Shown here piece by piece: positions 33,615 through 42,714 of a DNA stretch of 64,000 bases. The DNA lies in contig NZ_JAQFIF010000010.1 of the NCBI RefSeq assembly GCF_029504395.1, forward strand, positions 86,526 to 150,525. Reading direction: 5' to 3'. The DNA comes from Arthrobacter sp. ES3-54 (GTDB lineage: Bacteria; Actinomycetota; Actinomycetes; Actinomycetales; Micrococcaceae). The notes beneath the pieces were generated by a model. It was not told the origin of the DNA. It made no database searches and saw nothing but the letters and a program-made list of their open reading frames with translations. Each line of letters begins with the position of its first letter. Position 1 is the stretch's first letter. Made by a program: the position numbers and the translations under genes.

Positions 33615-34165
33615 GACTCTGTCCCCCCGGCTACCGCCTTTAGGAGCAGATCCACAGCAGCTTCCAGGTCCGCCGCTACGTCAATGGCCGCTGCGACTTC
33701 TGCCGCCCGGGTCGCAGGGGTGGGTACCAGAATGCCCCGGGAACCCGAGACTTGCGCCGCCTCCATGTCACTTCCGATGTCGCCGATGAGTGCGGTCTCC
33801 GACGGAGAGACCCCCAGGGTGGTGCAGGCTTTCAGGACCATGCCCGGTGCAGGTTTGCGGCACGGGCAGCGATCCGCGGGAACGTGTGGGCAGATGATCC
33901 ATAGGTCGAGAGGACCCAGCAGCTGTTCGATCCGGTTGTTGACGGCGACCACCTCAGCAGCTGTGAGGATCCCCCGGCCTATCCCCGACTGGTTGCTGAG
34001 GACCCCTATCGGGATGCCACGGCTGCGCAGGCGCTGCAGCGATTCACGTGCGCGGGGCATCGGCCGGACGCGGCGGGGATCCGCGTTGTACGGGACATCG
34101 TGGATAAGCGTTCCGTCCCGGTCAAAGAAGACGGCCCGCAGCGGCGCTGTGCCAGAAGTTCCCAT
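33611..34165 (-). CDS. gmhB: HAD phosphatase GmhB-like (heptose 1,7-bisphosphate 7-phosphatase)
   Basis: 184 residues if started at the ATG at 34165, which has AGGGTGGG in front; an ATG at 34183 is the alternative. HAD-IIIA: VFFDRDGTLIHD (DxD nucleophile), LSNQSGIGRG, and the zinc loop CPHVPADRCPCRKPAPGM that typifies GmhB, then GDIGSDMEAA. GmhB removes the 7-phosphate between the two HldE reactions. It is the first gene of the operon running left, divergent from the GT9 gene at 34258. Confidence 0.88.
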   Translation of the reverse strand: MGTSGTAPLRAVFFDRDGTLIHDVPYNADPRRVRPMPRARESLQRLRSRGIPIGVLSNQSGIGRGILTAAEVVAVNNRIEQLLGPLDLWIICPHVPADRCPCRKPAPGMVLKACTTLGVSPSETALIGDIGSDMEAAQVSGSRGILVPTPATRAAEVAAAIDVAADLEAAVDLLLKAVAGGTES

Positions 34166-34257
34166 ACCCACCCTGTTCCCCATTCGGACCCGGGCTAAAC
34201 GCCAGTCTCCTTCCCGGCCCTGCCCGGGGCTACACTCCTCGAAAAGGAGGTCAGTCG

Positions 34258-35223
34258 ATGTTCGGCAATCACGACGAGGCGCCGTCGGAATCCAGGCGTG
34301 ACGGCCGGCCGTTGCTGCTGGTGTTGCGTGCGCTCCAGCTCGGCGATCTGCTTGTCGCTGTGCCCGCATTGCACGCGTTGCGGTGCGCCTATCCGGGTCA
34401 TCTCCTTCTATACGCGGGTCCGGCCTGGCTGGGGGACGCCGTTGCCCTGGTGGGCGGGTATGGCCTCCTACCAACCGAGGGCTTGTCAGCGCCATTGGCA
34501 GTGGAACAAGGCAGCGTGGATGTTGCGGTGAACCTGCACGGCCGCGGTCCGGAGAGCCAGTTGCTGATTGAGGCAGTCGGTGCCCGGCGCGTAATCTCGC
34601 ATGCCTCGGACCATTGGGACGGCCCGGATTGGGTCGAGGACATTCACGAGCGTCGGCGTTGGACGCGTCTGCTCCAATGGCACGGAATCGCCGCGGATCC
34701 CGACGACGTCCGGCTGAAACCACCCCCCATCCGCACGCAGTGGCCGGAGGCCACGGTCGTTCATGTGGGCGCAGCCTTTGCCAGCAGGCTCTGGCCAGAG
34801 AGCCGTTTCGCTGACGTGGCGGGCCGCCTGGCGCAGTCCGGGCACCGTGTCGTCATTACCGGCAGCGGCGCTGAACGGGCACGCTCCCTGGCCGTGGCCG
34901 CACAGGCGGGCCTGCCCGAGGAATCTGTTCTTGCCGGCCGGCTGTCCCTGGGCGCCCTGATAGCCCTCGTTGCGGATGCCCGACTGGTAGTCTCGGCCGA
35001 TACCGGAGCGGCGCACCTGGCGACGGCCTACAGCCGTCCTTCCGTGGTTCTCTTCGGACCGGCCCGACCCGAGCACTGGGACCCTCCACCGGGGCAGCAC
35101 GTAGTGTTGACCAAGGCGGAATTGCGCCGGGGCGACGCGTTTGCCGGGGACCCGGATCCAGCCCTCCTTGGTGTCCAGGCTCAGGAGGTTTTGGACGCCG
35201 TCCGGGTTCTGGGATTGCTATGA
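34258..35223 (+). CDS. glycosyltransferase family 9 (heptosyltransferase-like)
   Basis: 321 residues, ATG after AAAAGGAGG. GT9 features: LLLVLRALQLGDLLVAVPAL, VVHVGAAFASRLWPESRFAD and VSADTGAAHLATAYSRPSVV. It lacks the usual HPG in the first C-terminal motif (HVG), so specificity may differ. It is transcribed away from the gmhB operon, and its last 43 bases overlap the convergent sigma-factor gene. Third GT9 of the island. Confidence 0.85.
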   Translation: MFGNHDEAPSESRRDGRPLLLVLRALQLGDLLVAVPALHALRCAYPGHLLLYAGPAWLGDAVALVGGYGLLPTEGLSAPLAVEQGSVDVAVNLHGRGPESQLLIEAVGARRVISHASDHWDGPDWVEDIHERRRWTRLLQWHGIAADPDDVRLKPPPIRTQWPEATVVHVGAAFASRLWPESRFADVAGRLAQSGHRVVITGSGAERARSLAVAAQAGLPEESVLAGRLSLGALIALVADARLVVSADTGAAHLATAYSRPSVVLFGPARPEHWDPPPGQHVVLTKAELRRGDAFAGDPDPALLGVQAQEVLDAVRVLGLL

Positions 35224-36011
35224 GAGTCGGCTTCGGCGAGCAGTTGCTGCAGTCGCATCAGCACCTTGGACAGCCGTCTCGAAACCTGCATTTGCGAGAC
35301 GCCGAACCGCCTTCCAAGTTCGGCCTGGCTTTCTTCACAGAAATAGCGGCGGTACAGCAGTTCGCGTTCCTGCTCGGACAACTCGCCGATGGCCTGGTTA
35401 AGGCACAGGAGATCCTCCAGTCGTTCCAGCGGCAGCTCCCGCGAGGCCAGTGCATCCGCCATGTGCGGGCCGCCATCGTGACCGTCAACGACGTCGAGTG
35501 AATCCGGACGCATGCTCGACGCCGCGGCTAACGCCTCCCTTACGGCTGAGACAGGGACCCCGAGTTGCTGAGCCAGTTCACTGGGACTCGGCCGATGTCC
35601 CAAGGCCTGGGTCAGCTCCGGTTCGGACCGCAGAATTTCCGTTCGCAGGTCCTGGATCCTCCGAGGCGGCCTGACCACCCAGCAACGGTCGCGCAGATAC
35701 CGCTTAAGCTCGCCCGTCACGGTGGGGGCAGCGTAGGCCGCGAAGCTTTCTCCCCTGGCCGGGTCAAAGCGCCGCGCGGCTTTGACCAGCCCCAGATACG
35801 CTACCTGGTTCAGATCCTCGTGTTCCCGGCCCCGCCCTGTGAAGCGAACGGCCAAGGCTTCCGCCAGTCCCAGATGGTCAAGGACCAGCCGGGCCTCAAA
35901 AGCCTCCCGGATCTGGCCGGTTGAAGTCCGTCCCGTCGCCGCGGCCTTCCCGGACTCGGCCGGGACATACGGCGTCCATGATGGCGGGCGCTGGGGTTCT
36001 GCCATGGTCAT
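35181..36011 (-). CDS. RNA polymerase sigma factor, SigB/SigF group
   Basis: 276 residues. ATG at 36011, or at 36005, which sits at better distance from AGAGGAG. Region 2 holds EDLNQVAYLGLVKAARRF and the stretch to YLRDRCWVVRPPRRIQ, which matches stress and sporulation group 3 sigma factors. Region 3 is QALGHRPSPSELAQQLGV. Region 4 ends in YFCEESQAELGRRFGVSQMQ. No anti-sigma factor or RsbV-type antagonist is adjacent, which is unusual for this group. It may drive the stress-type genes to its right (inference). Confidence 0.9.
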   Translation of the reverse strand: MTMAEPQRPPSWTPYVPAESGKAAATGRTSTGQIREAFEARLVLDHLGLAEALAVRFTGRGREHEDLNQVAYLGLVKAARRFDPARGESFAAYAAPTVTGELKRYLRDRCWVVRPPRRIQDLRTEILRSEPELTQALGHRPSPSELAQQLGVPVSAVREALAAASSMRPDSLDVVDGHDGGPHMADALASRELPLERLEDLLCLNQAIGELSEQERELLYRRYFCEESQAELGRRFGVSQMQVSRRLSKVLMRLQQLLAEADSHSNPRTRTASKTS

Positions 36012-36069
36012 TCACTCCTCTGAACCGGAGTCGATCAAAGCCTGCGGCAAGACTTAGCAGTAGAAAACC

Positions 36070-36083
36070 ATAAGCCTGCTTAT
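36070..36083. promoter_or_regulatory. palindrome upstream of the sigma-factor gene
   Basis: ATAAGC-CT-GCTTAT is a perfect inverted repeat about 60 bases before the sigma-factor start, in an AT-rich patch of the 355-base divergent region (36012-36366). Possible operator. I see no certain promoter boxes here. Confidence 0.4.
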
Positions 36084-36366
36084 TAAACAATGGCTGAGAA
36101 GGCCAGGCCCTGCCCCCAGGGCGACGCGGAGCAATGATGAATCAATCGCCGACCCGACCCCTGATGGATTCCCTTAGGAGCACGCCGGCGAGGTCACGTC
36201 CGCGCCAAAGAACCCCGCACCACCCGCTGGGAGTCATATCTCCGCGTCCGTCCGCGGCGTGGCGCTAATTCCCTCTGGCCGGGATGCACCGAAGAAGTTA
36301 TAGTAAGCACGCTGATGATTGATGGAGCTCTCGTCAGCTTCCCCTATTCTCGTCGAAGGAGACACC

Positions 36367-37275
36367 GTGAGCACCAAGGTTGAAAAGCGAGTTCTGGTCA
36401 ACGTTCCCGTGAGCGTGGCCTACAACCAGTGGACCCAGTTCGAGGAATTTCCGCACTTCATGGGCGGGGTGAAGAGCGTCAAACAGCTCAGTGACAACCG
36501 GCTCGAGTGGGTTGCAGAAATCGGCGGGGTGCGCAGGCAATGGCAGGCCAGAATCCTTGAGCAGACCCCGGACCGGAAAGTCGCATGGGCCGCCACAGAG
36601 GGCGCAACCAACGCCGGGTCCGTAATGTTCGAAGACCTCGGCGGTGGGCAGACATCCGTACAGCTGTCCCTGGAATATGAGCCCGAAGGGATCGTCGAAA
36701 AGGTCGGCGACAAGCTGAACATCGTAGAAAGGCAAGCCGAGAGTGACCTCAACCGGTTCAAGGCCTTCATTGAAGACGAAGGCTACGCGACCGGGGCCTG
36801 GCGCGGTTCCGTCAGCGAAGGTGCCCCCGCCGGCACGCCAGGCGTTGATGAGGCAGCAGGGTCACGGGGGGACAGCGGCAAAGCCGGGGTCTCGGGCAAG
36901 GTCATTGCCGGAGTCGGGCTAGCCGCCGCGGCCGCGGCGGGCGTCGCGGCAGCAGCAGGCAACAAGGCATCCGGCGGAGACGCGCCGGCCCAGGCCACGC
37001 CATACCGGGAGGCGGAACCCGTTCCGCCCACCGGGACCGCGGGCAGCGTATTCCCCGGTGAGGGCGTACCCCCGAGCGCGGTTCCCGCATCCGAGCAGAC
37101 TGTCGACAGGTCCGAGGCGAGGCCTTTCGACCAGACCAACGGCCTTGTTGACACCGAAGGCGATTCGGATGGGACAGCCGTGGGCGACACCGCCAGTGCG
37201 GCCGACCGGGAGACGGCGACGGAACGCGGGCCAGGGCCTGTTCCGCCGACCGGAGGAAGCCTGGGACAGCACTGA
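36367..37275 (+). CDS. SRPBCC (polyketide cyclase/dehydrase-like) protein with long low-complexity tail
   Basis: 302 residues from the GTG at 36367 behind AAGGAG. Residues 1-145 are an SRPBCC domain of the cyclase/dehydrase type (NVPVSVAYNQWTQFEEFPHF; KVAWAATEGATNAGSVMFED; NRFKAFIEDEG). Residues ~170-205 are an Ala-rich hydrophobic stretch (VIAGVGLAAAAAAGVAAAAG), then a Pro/Glu/Asp-rich disordered tail in which PVPPTG occurs twice. The domain binds hydrophobic ligands; the role is unknown. The gene is divergent from the sigma factor and 11 bases ahead of a small membrane-protein gene. Confidence 0.8.
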   Translation: MSTKVEKRVLVNVPVSVAYNQWTQFEEFPHFMGGVKSVKQLSDNRLEWVAEIGGVRRQWQARILEQTPDRKVAWAATEGATNAGSVMFEDLGGGQTSVQLSLEYEPEGIVEKVGDKLNIVERQAESDLNRFKAFIEDEGYATGAWRGSVSEGAPAGTPGVDEAAGSRGDSGKAGVSGKVIAGVGLAAAAAAGVAAAAGNKASGGDAPAQATPYREAEPVPPTGTAGSVFPGEGVPPSAVPASEQTVDRSEARPFDQTNGLVDTEGDSDGTAVGDTASAADRETATERGPGPVPPTGGSLGQH

Positions 37276-37286
37276 CCGGAGGCACA

Positions 37287-37637
37287 ATGATCACGAACCT
37301 GTTCCGCGGCGTCCTGGGCTTGTTCCTGCTGGGGGGTACCTTGTCCGTCGCGCCGGCCGAGGCCGCTACAGCCACAGGAAACGCCGCACCCGTGTCCTCT
37401 TCCGTCGCAGCACAGGGCAACTCCCCCCATGCCTCAGCATCCATTTCTCCCATGTCCTCGCCATCGCCGTCGCCCAGTGGGCCCGTCGATCCTGGAACCG
37501 GAGAATCCAAAGAAGCGAAGGAAACCCGGGTCGACTATGCCCCCTACGTCATCGGGGCAGTGGTTTTGGTCGTGCTGGTGGCCAGCTTTATCTTCTGGCG
37601 CAAGCGCAGGATCTCACACCCCAGGAAACCCGGCTAA
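37287..37637 (+). CDS. small exported membrane protein
   Basis: 116 residues. A signal peptide ends at APAEAA (about residue 27). A Ser/Pro-rich extracellular stretch follows, then one hydrophobic helix (YVIGAVVLVVLVASFIFW) and a basic cytoplasmic end (RKRRISHPRK). Type I topology. It lies 11 bases after the SRPBCC gene, probably in the same transcript. Family unknown. Confidence 0.65.
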   Translation: MITNLFRGVLGLFLLGGTLSVAPAEAATATGNAAPVSSSVAAQGNSPHASASISPMSSPSPSPSGPVDPGTGESKEAKETRVDYAPYVIGAVVLVVLVASFIFWRKRRISHPRKPG

Positions 37638-37700
37638 GGAACCGGCTGTGGGCGACGCCGTCCCGCCTGACGGACGCTTCTGATCGCAGCCGAGCGTGCT

Positions 37701-37734
37701 GCTGGCGGCTCTTGAGCTTCCAAGAGCCGCCAGC
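37701..37734. terminator. perfect 14-bp hairpin
   Basis: GCTGGCGGCTCTTG (37701-37714) and CAAGAGCCGCCAGC (37721-37734) with loop AGCTTC, 63 bases after the small membrane-protein gene. It likely ends the SRPBCC transcript. Confidence 0.7.
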
Positions 37735-37814
37735 CCGGACATACGTCCGGCGCCGGTTCCATTCGTCCGCATTGGGACTACTCTGTTGGCAAGATCTTCA
37801 TAGAGGAGGACCAA

Positions 37815-38225
37815 ATGAGTGCCCCGGAGGAACTGGCCGCCATCCAAGCGCGGCTCGCCGCGGACGAGGACGAACACGCGGACGGGGTCATCGACCAGAA
37901 CGTCCGGGACCGGCGCTACCTGCTCTCCTTAGTTCGGGAACAACTAGCCAGCCTCGAGAAAGTGGCCGCCCTGGCATCCGGCTTCGCTGAGCGGGGCGAG
38001 CGGATCGAAGAGCAGTTTGGAGGCGCCGGCACGAATCACGCGATCAGGGCTGCCGGTCTCGGTGACGGGTACCGGGAAGCCGCCAGGAGCATCCGTGCCG
38101 CGTTAGGCCCGGCGGTGAGTGAGCCCTACCACGATGCAACTACAGCCTTGTTGACAAGGAGCGCACCCGAGCCCCAGCCGCAACCGCGCTCGTCGGCACT
38201 CCCCCCGGATGCCCTGGCAGGATAA
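37815..38225 (+). CDS. hypothetical alpha-helical protein (136 aa)
   Basis: ATG behind TAGAGGAGGACCAA, a very strong ribosome-binding site. The protein is mostly helical and charged (EELAAIQARLAADEDEHADG; YLLSLVREQLASLEKVAALA), with a Pro-rich end. No membrane segment. Not a family I recognise. It stands alone behind the terminator. Confidence 0.65.
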   Translation: MSAPEELAAIQARLAADEDEHADGVIDQNVRDRRYLLSLVREQLASLEKVAALASGFAERGERIEEQFGGAGTNHAIRAAGLGDGYREAARSIRAALGPAVSEPYHDATTALLTRSAPEPQPQPRSSALPPDALAG

Positions 38226-38242
38226 GGGCGTGCACCTCCGGG

Positions 38243-38488
38243 TCACCACCCGTGGGCAGCGCGGTAGCTGAAGAGTTTGCTTGTCGCCACGAGGCTGCCG
38301 AGCTCCAGGAACGTCCGCGCCGCTTCCAGGAGGCGTTCCCGTTTCGCTTCGCGCACCGACCACGCGCCGAAAGTGTCAGGTTTCAGGGTGGCAGCCCACT
38401 TGCGAGAGCCGGTGTGCCGTGATGGACAACCAGCGATCCCGCAATGTAAACACTCCTCCGCCGGATTCGCGGGAGGCAAGAATTTCAT
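38243..38488 (-). CDS. possible small Cys/His protein (81 aa)
   Basis: A frame from the ATG at 38488 encodes PPANPAEECLHCGIAGCPSR, a CxxC-x4-C pattern, then a helical Leu/Ala/Glu-rich end. There is no clear ribosome-binding site, so this is uncertain. The remaining 38489-38766 has no recognisable gene. Confidence 0.3.
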   Translation of the reverse strand: MKFLPPANPAEECLHCGIAGCPSRHTGSRKWAATLKPDTFGAWSVREAKRERLLEAARTFLELGSLVATSKLFSYRAAHGW

Positions 38489-38766
38489 TACTGATCCGGC
38501 TGCTCGGCCCTTCTCAAATAGCCGGAACAGGATCATCATTCCTGCTAAGCAAGTTCGGAATCGGCAGTGGTCTCAATCGACGGAGAGGGGGCGATCTTCC
38601 CTCGGTTGATCACACCAGGGGACCTAATCCGCGCCTTTCGGGCACCTTTGTCCGCTTCTTTGAGCGCGGTCCGTCAGCATAAGCCTGAACGCACCTCCAG
38701 TCGGGGGGATGGTGGCGTAACCGGGCCGCTGGATGCCATGGAATTCCGACAGCGAAGGCCACCGAA

Positions 38767-39768
38767 ATGTCCCACCCACACGCGCGTCGAACAATGCTGG
38801 GTTCCGCTCTCATTCTGTTTGTCGCAACAACCACAGTCGTGTCGTGTTCTGGGCAGAACGCGGCCCCTGCGCCGTTCACGTCCCCAGGGACCACCGACTC
38901 AACATCGCCGACGGCGGCGTCGGAGACTCCGTCCCCTACAGCTTCCCCGACTCCGACGGGCCCCGACCTCTGCGGACCAGGGTCGGCCCTTAACTTCGAC
39001 GCGACCGCCTTCCCCGAGTCACCGAAGATCGACAACAAGTGGTTCCCGCTGACGCCCGGCAGGCAGTACACGACGACGGGAAAGGTCACGAGCGCCGAAG
39101 GCTCCACCGAGCGCACGGTGGTCCACTCCGTGACCGGGCTGACCAAAGTCATCAACGGAGTCAAGACCCAGGTGATGTGGGACCAAGACTTCTCTGATGG
39201 TGAGTTGGTGGAATCCGAATTGGCCATGCTTGCCCAGTCGAAGGATGGGGCGGTCTGGCTCTTCGGGGAGTACCCGGAGGAGTTCGAAGGCGGCAAATTC
39301 ATGGGCGCGTCGAAGACCTTCATTAGCGGCATCGCCGGAGCCGAGGCAGGGATCGCGATGCCAGCCCAGCCGCGGACTGGCACGCCGGCCTATCCGCAGG
39401 CTCACGCGCCTGCGGTGGGCTTCCTGGACTGCGGAGCCGTTCTTCAAGAGCATAAGCGGGTGTGTGTTCCCACCGGGTGCTACGAGGACGTCCTGGTGAT
39501 TGATGAACGCAATCCGCTGGAACCGGACGCTGGCCACCAGCGGAAGTTCTATTCGGCCGGCACAGGGCTGGTTCAAGTGACGGCCGTGGGCGGCGCTGAC
39601 CAGGAAACCTTGAACCTCGTGAAGGCGGAACAGCTGTCCGACGCCGGGTTGAAGAACATCAACCAGCATGCACTGGCCCTCGAACAGCACGCGTACCAGA
39701 CAGGCAAGACCGACTTCGCAAAGACACCCCGTGCCGAACTTACAACGGAGACCTCCGGCGGCAAATGA
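38767..39768 (+). CDS. secreted lipoprotein of unknown function
   Basis: 333 residues. Basic N-terminus, hydrophobic helix and lipobox VVSC (C27) mark a lipoprotein. A Ser/Thr/Pro-rich linker to residue 65 follows, then a globular domain of about 240 residues (NKWFPLTPGRQYTTTGKVTS; DWxxD-like MWDQDFSDGELVE; CVPTGCYEDVLVIDERNPLE). It probably lies on the outer face of the membrane. No neighbour suggests a substrate. Confidence 0.75.
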   Translation: MSHPHARRTMLGSALILFVATTTVVSCSGQNAAPAPFTSPGTTDSTSPTAASETPSPTASPTPTGPDLCGPGSALNFDATAFPESPKIDNKWFPLTPGRQYTTTGKVTSAEGSTERTVVHSVTGLTKVINGVKTQVMWDQDFSDGELVESELAMLAQSKDGAVWLFGEYPEEFEGGKFMGASKTFISGIAGAEAGIAMPAQPRTGTPAYPQAHAPAVGFLDCGAVLQEHKRVCVPTGCYEDVLVIDERNPLEPDAGHQRKFYSAGTGLVQVTAVGGADQETLNLVKAEQLSDAGLKNINQHALALEQHAYQTGKTDFAKTPRAELTTETSGGK

Positions 39769-39906
39769 TCAAACGCGGGCATTGATTCGGGTGGTGCAAT
39801 CCCGATAAGTTCTTGAGTGTCCCCAAGACTGTCAGTGCGTCGTTGACAACATCCTGTCCAGCGCAGTTCCAATGGGAAAACAGGGATTCACGAAGGAGTG
39901 AACACC

Positions 39907-40905
39907 GTGGCTTACACCGCTGAGAACTGGCCCATCACCGCAGCGCTCCTGCAGTTCCCGGGAACCGACGCGCACGGTAACCACATCAACGACGCCGACG
40001 CCGCCGCCTGGGCCGAGGTCCTCACCGAGGTCAAGGACGCCGGTTTTGCCGACGCCGACCTCACGGACAGCTGGGTCCGCCCCGGCGACCTGAGCTCCGC
40101 CCGGCTCGCGGAGTTCAAGCAGACCGCAGACACCGTCGGCATCGGCATCCCGGTCATCTCCGCGATCCGCCGCAGCGTGATCGAGGAAGGCAACTGGGAA
40201 GCGAACCTGGCGTACAGCCACCGCACCATCGACGCCGCCGCCGAGCTGGGCTGTGAGGTGGTCTCGTTCGGGCTGCACCAGGCCATCACCGCCGAGCAGC
40301 AGAAGCAGCTGTGGTTCTGGACTCTCGAGGGCTACAAGGACCCGGTGGGCGACAAGGAAACCCGGGGCAAGGCCGTGGCACGCCTGCGGGAACTCGGCCG
40401 GCACGCGGCCGAGGTCGGCGTGCTGCTGTCCCTGGAGATGTACGAGGACACCTACCTCGGCACCGCGGATTCCTCGGTCCAGCTGGTGCAGGACATCGGC
40501 CTGGCCAACGTCGGCCTCAACCCGGACATCGGCAACCTCATCCGGCTGCACCGGCCGATCGAGGACTGGCGCGAGATGGTCGCCAAGACGCTGCCGTACT
40601 CCAACTACTGGCACATGAAGAACTACATCCGCGACGAGGACGTCGCCCGGGACACCTACGTCGCGATGCCGGCCCCGATGGAATCGGGCCTGATCAACTA
40701 CCGCGAGGCGTTCAAGGTCGCCCTCTCGGTGGGCTTCCAGGGCATCCTGTGCACCGAGCACTACGGCGGCGACGGCCTGTCCGTTACGGCCAGCAACCAG
40801 GACTACCTCCGCCGCCAGGTCCTGCCCAAGACCGACGGCTACGCCCTCGGCCAGAGCCAGGTGGCCCAGGGCCGGCAACAGCCCGCCGGCACCCATCAGA
40901 ACTGA
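39907..40905 (+). CDS. sugar phosphate isomerase/epimerase (xylose-isomerase-like TIM barrel)
   Basis: 332 residues. The GTG at 39907 sits 8 bases after AAGGAG; the GTG at 39898 directly abuts that site and is rejected. AP endonuclease 2/TIM-barrel fold with likely metal ligands in LSLEMYEDTY, LNPDIGNLI, YWHMKNYI and the late CTEHYGGD. Homologues include EryC, a tetrulose-phosphate isomerase of erythritol catabolism. It is the first gene of an operon with a DhaKL-type kinase and an RpiB-like isomerase, so a role in tetrulose or similar sugar phosphate metabolism is inferred. Confidence 0.8.
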   Translation: MAYTAENWPITAALLQFPGTDAHGNHINDADAAAWAEVLTEVKDAGFADADLTDSWVRPGDLSSARLAEFKQTADTVGIGIPVISAIRRSVIEEGNWEANLAYSHRTIDAAAELGCEVVSFGLHQAITAEQQKQLWFWTLEGYKDPVGDKETRGKAVARLRELGRHAAEVGVLLSLEMYEDTYLGTADSSVQLVQDIGLANVGLNPDIGNLIRLHRPIEDWREMVAKTLPYSNYWHMKNYIRDEDVARDTYVAMPAPMESGLINYREAFKVALSVGFQGILCTEHYGGDGLSVTASNQDYLRRQVLPKTDGYALGQSQVAQGRQQPAGTHQN

Positions 40906-40933
40906 ATACCCCCGACGGATTCGATGAGGAACC

Positions 40934-42714
40934 ATGACCCAGATCTTCGACAATCCCGCTGATTTCGCGGATGAGGCACTGGACGGCTTCGTGGCGGCCA
41001 ACCGCGGCTACGTGGCCCGTGTCGACGGCGGCGTGGTCCGCTCCACCGAGGTCCCGGCCGGGCAGGTCGCCCTGGTCATCGGCGGCGGCTCCGGCCACTA
41101 CCCGGCCTTCGCCGGCCTGGTCGGGCCGGGCCTGGCCGCCGGATCGGCGTGCGGGAACATGTTCGCCTCGCCCGCGGCCGGGCAGGTCTACCGGGTGGCC
41201 AAGGCCGCCCACGCCGGCGGAGGGGTGCTGCTGAGCTACGGCAACTACGCCGGCGACGTGCTGCACTTCGGCCAGGCCCAGCTGCGCCTGAACGCCGAAG
41301 GCATCGAGACCCGCACCGTCCTGGTCACCGACGACATCGCCAGCGCCCGCCGGAGCAGATCGGGAAGCGCCGCGGCATCGCCGGGGACCTGACGGTCTTC
41401 AAGATCGCCGGCGCCGCCGCCGAGGCCGGGCTGGGCCTGGACGAGGTGGAACGGCTGGCCATCAAAACCAACCACCGCACCCGCTCCCTCGGCGTGGCCT
41501 TCGGCGGCTGCACCCTGCCCGGCGCGGACGCGCCGCTGTTCACCGTCCCCGCGGGCCAGATGTCCCTGGGCCTGGGCATCCACGGCGAACCGGGCATCTC
41601 CGAGCACCCGCTGCCGACCGCCTCGGAACTGGCCGAGCTCCTGGTCAGCCGGCTCCTGGCCGACAAACCGGACGGCGCCGGCACCCGCGTGGTCGCGATC
41701 GTCAACGGCCTAGGCACGGTCAAGTACGACGAACTCTTCCTGCTCTTCGGCAAGATCGAAAAGCTCCTCGACGCCGCCGGCCTGACCGTGGTGGACCCCG
41801 AATGCGGCGAGCTCGTCACCAGCCTGGACATGTCCGGGCTCTCCCTGACCCTGCTCTGGCTGGACGAGGAACTCGAACGGTACTGGGCCGCCCCGGCCGA
41901 CACCCCCGCGTTCCGCAAGGGCAACCTGGCGCCCCGCGCCCGCCGCGAACTCGCCGCGGCCGACGAGACCGCCGCCGAAGAGGCCGAACAGGCCACGACG
42001 GCGGCAGCGGACTTGGGACGGCAGGCCGCGGCCGTGTTCGCCCAGGTGCGCGACGTCGTCGTCGACCACGAAGAGGAACTGGGCAACCTCGATGCGATCG
42101 CCGGGGACGGTGACCACGGCATCGGGATGCGCCGCGGCGTGGACGCGGCAGTTGCCGCCGCCGAGCAGTCTGTGGCCGCCGGAGCGTCCGTTGGACGGGT
42201 CCTCACCGCTGCCGGCGAGGCCTGGAGCGAACGCGCCGGCGGCACTTCGGGCGCGCTCTGGGGCTCGGCGGTCATCGCCGCAGGCCTCGCTTTGGGCAAC
42301 CGGGACAGCTACAGCGGCCAGGACGCGGCCGCCGCGGTCACGGCCTTCGTTGACGCGATCACCGAACTCGGTAAGGCCGAACCCGGGGACAAGACCATGG
42401 TGGATGCGCTGCTGCCGTTCCGGGAGACTTTCCTCGGCGCGCTCGACGGCGGCGCGCCCCTTCGCGATGCCCTCGCCGCTGCCGCTGCAGCCGCGCAGAC
42501 AGCCGCGGACCGGACGGCTGATCTCCGCCCGCTCAAGGGCCGCGCCCGTCCGTTGGCGGAAAAGAGCCTCGGACACCCGGACCCCGGCGCGGTGTCCTTC
42601 GCATTGATCTCCGAGCGGATCGCCCGCCACCTCGCATCAGTTCGGGCCAAGCCTGAACCGGCCACACCCGACACGGCCTCAGGGGCCGGAAATGGAGCAC
42701 AAAGAAATGACTGA
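40934..42714 (+). pseudogene. DhaK-DhaL fused dihydroxyacetone/erythrulose-type kinase, one frameshift
   Basis: The first frame (ATG 40934) runs through the DhaK N-terminal signature GGGSGHYPAFAGLVGPGL to IASA. The second frame takes over at about 41346 and reaches 42714. One missing C in the run at 41346-41348 explains it; adding it gives SAPPEQIGKRRGIAGD. DhaK carries GLGIHGEPGI with the substrate-binding His. DhaL carries GDGDHGIGMRRG and GGTSGALWGSA for Mg-ATP. The fused ~590-residue kinase resembles DerK/LerK of tetritol pathways. It may be a sequencing slip, because the operon is otherwise intact. Confidence 0.8.
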
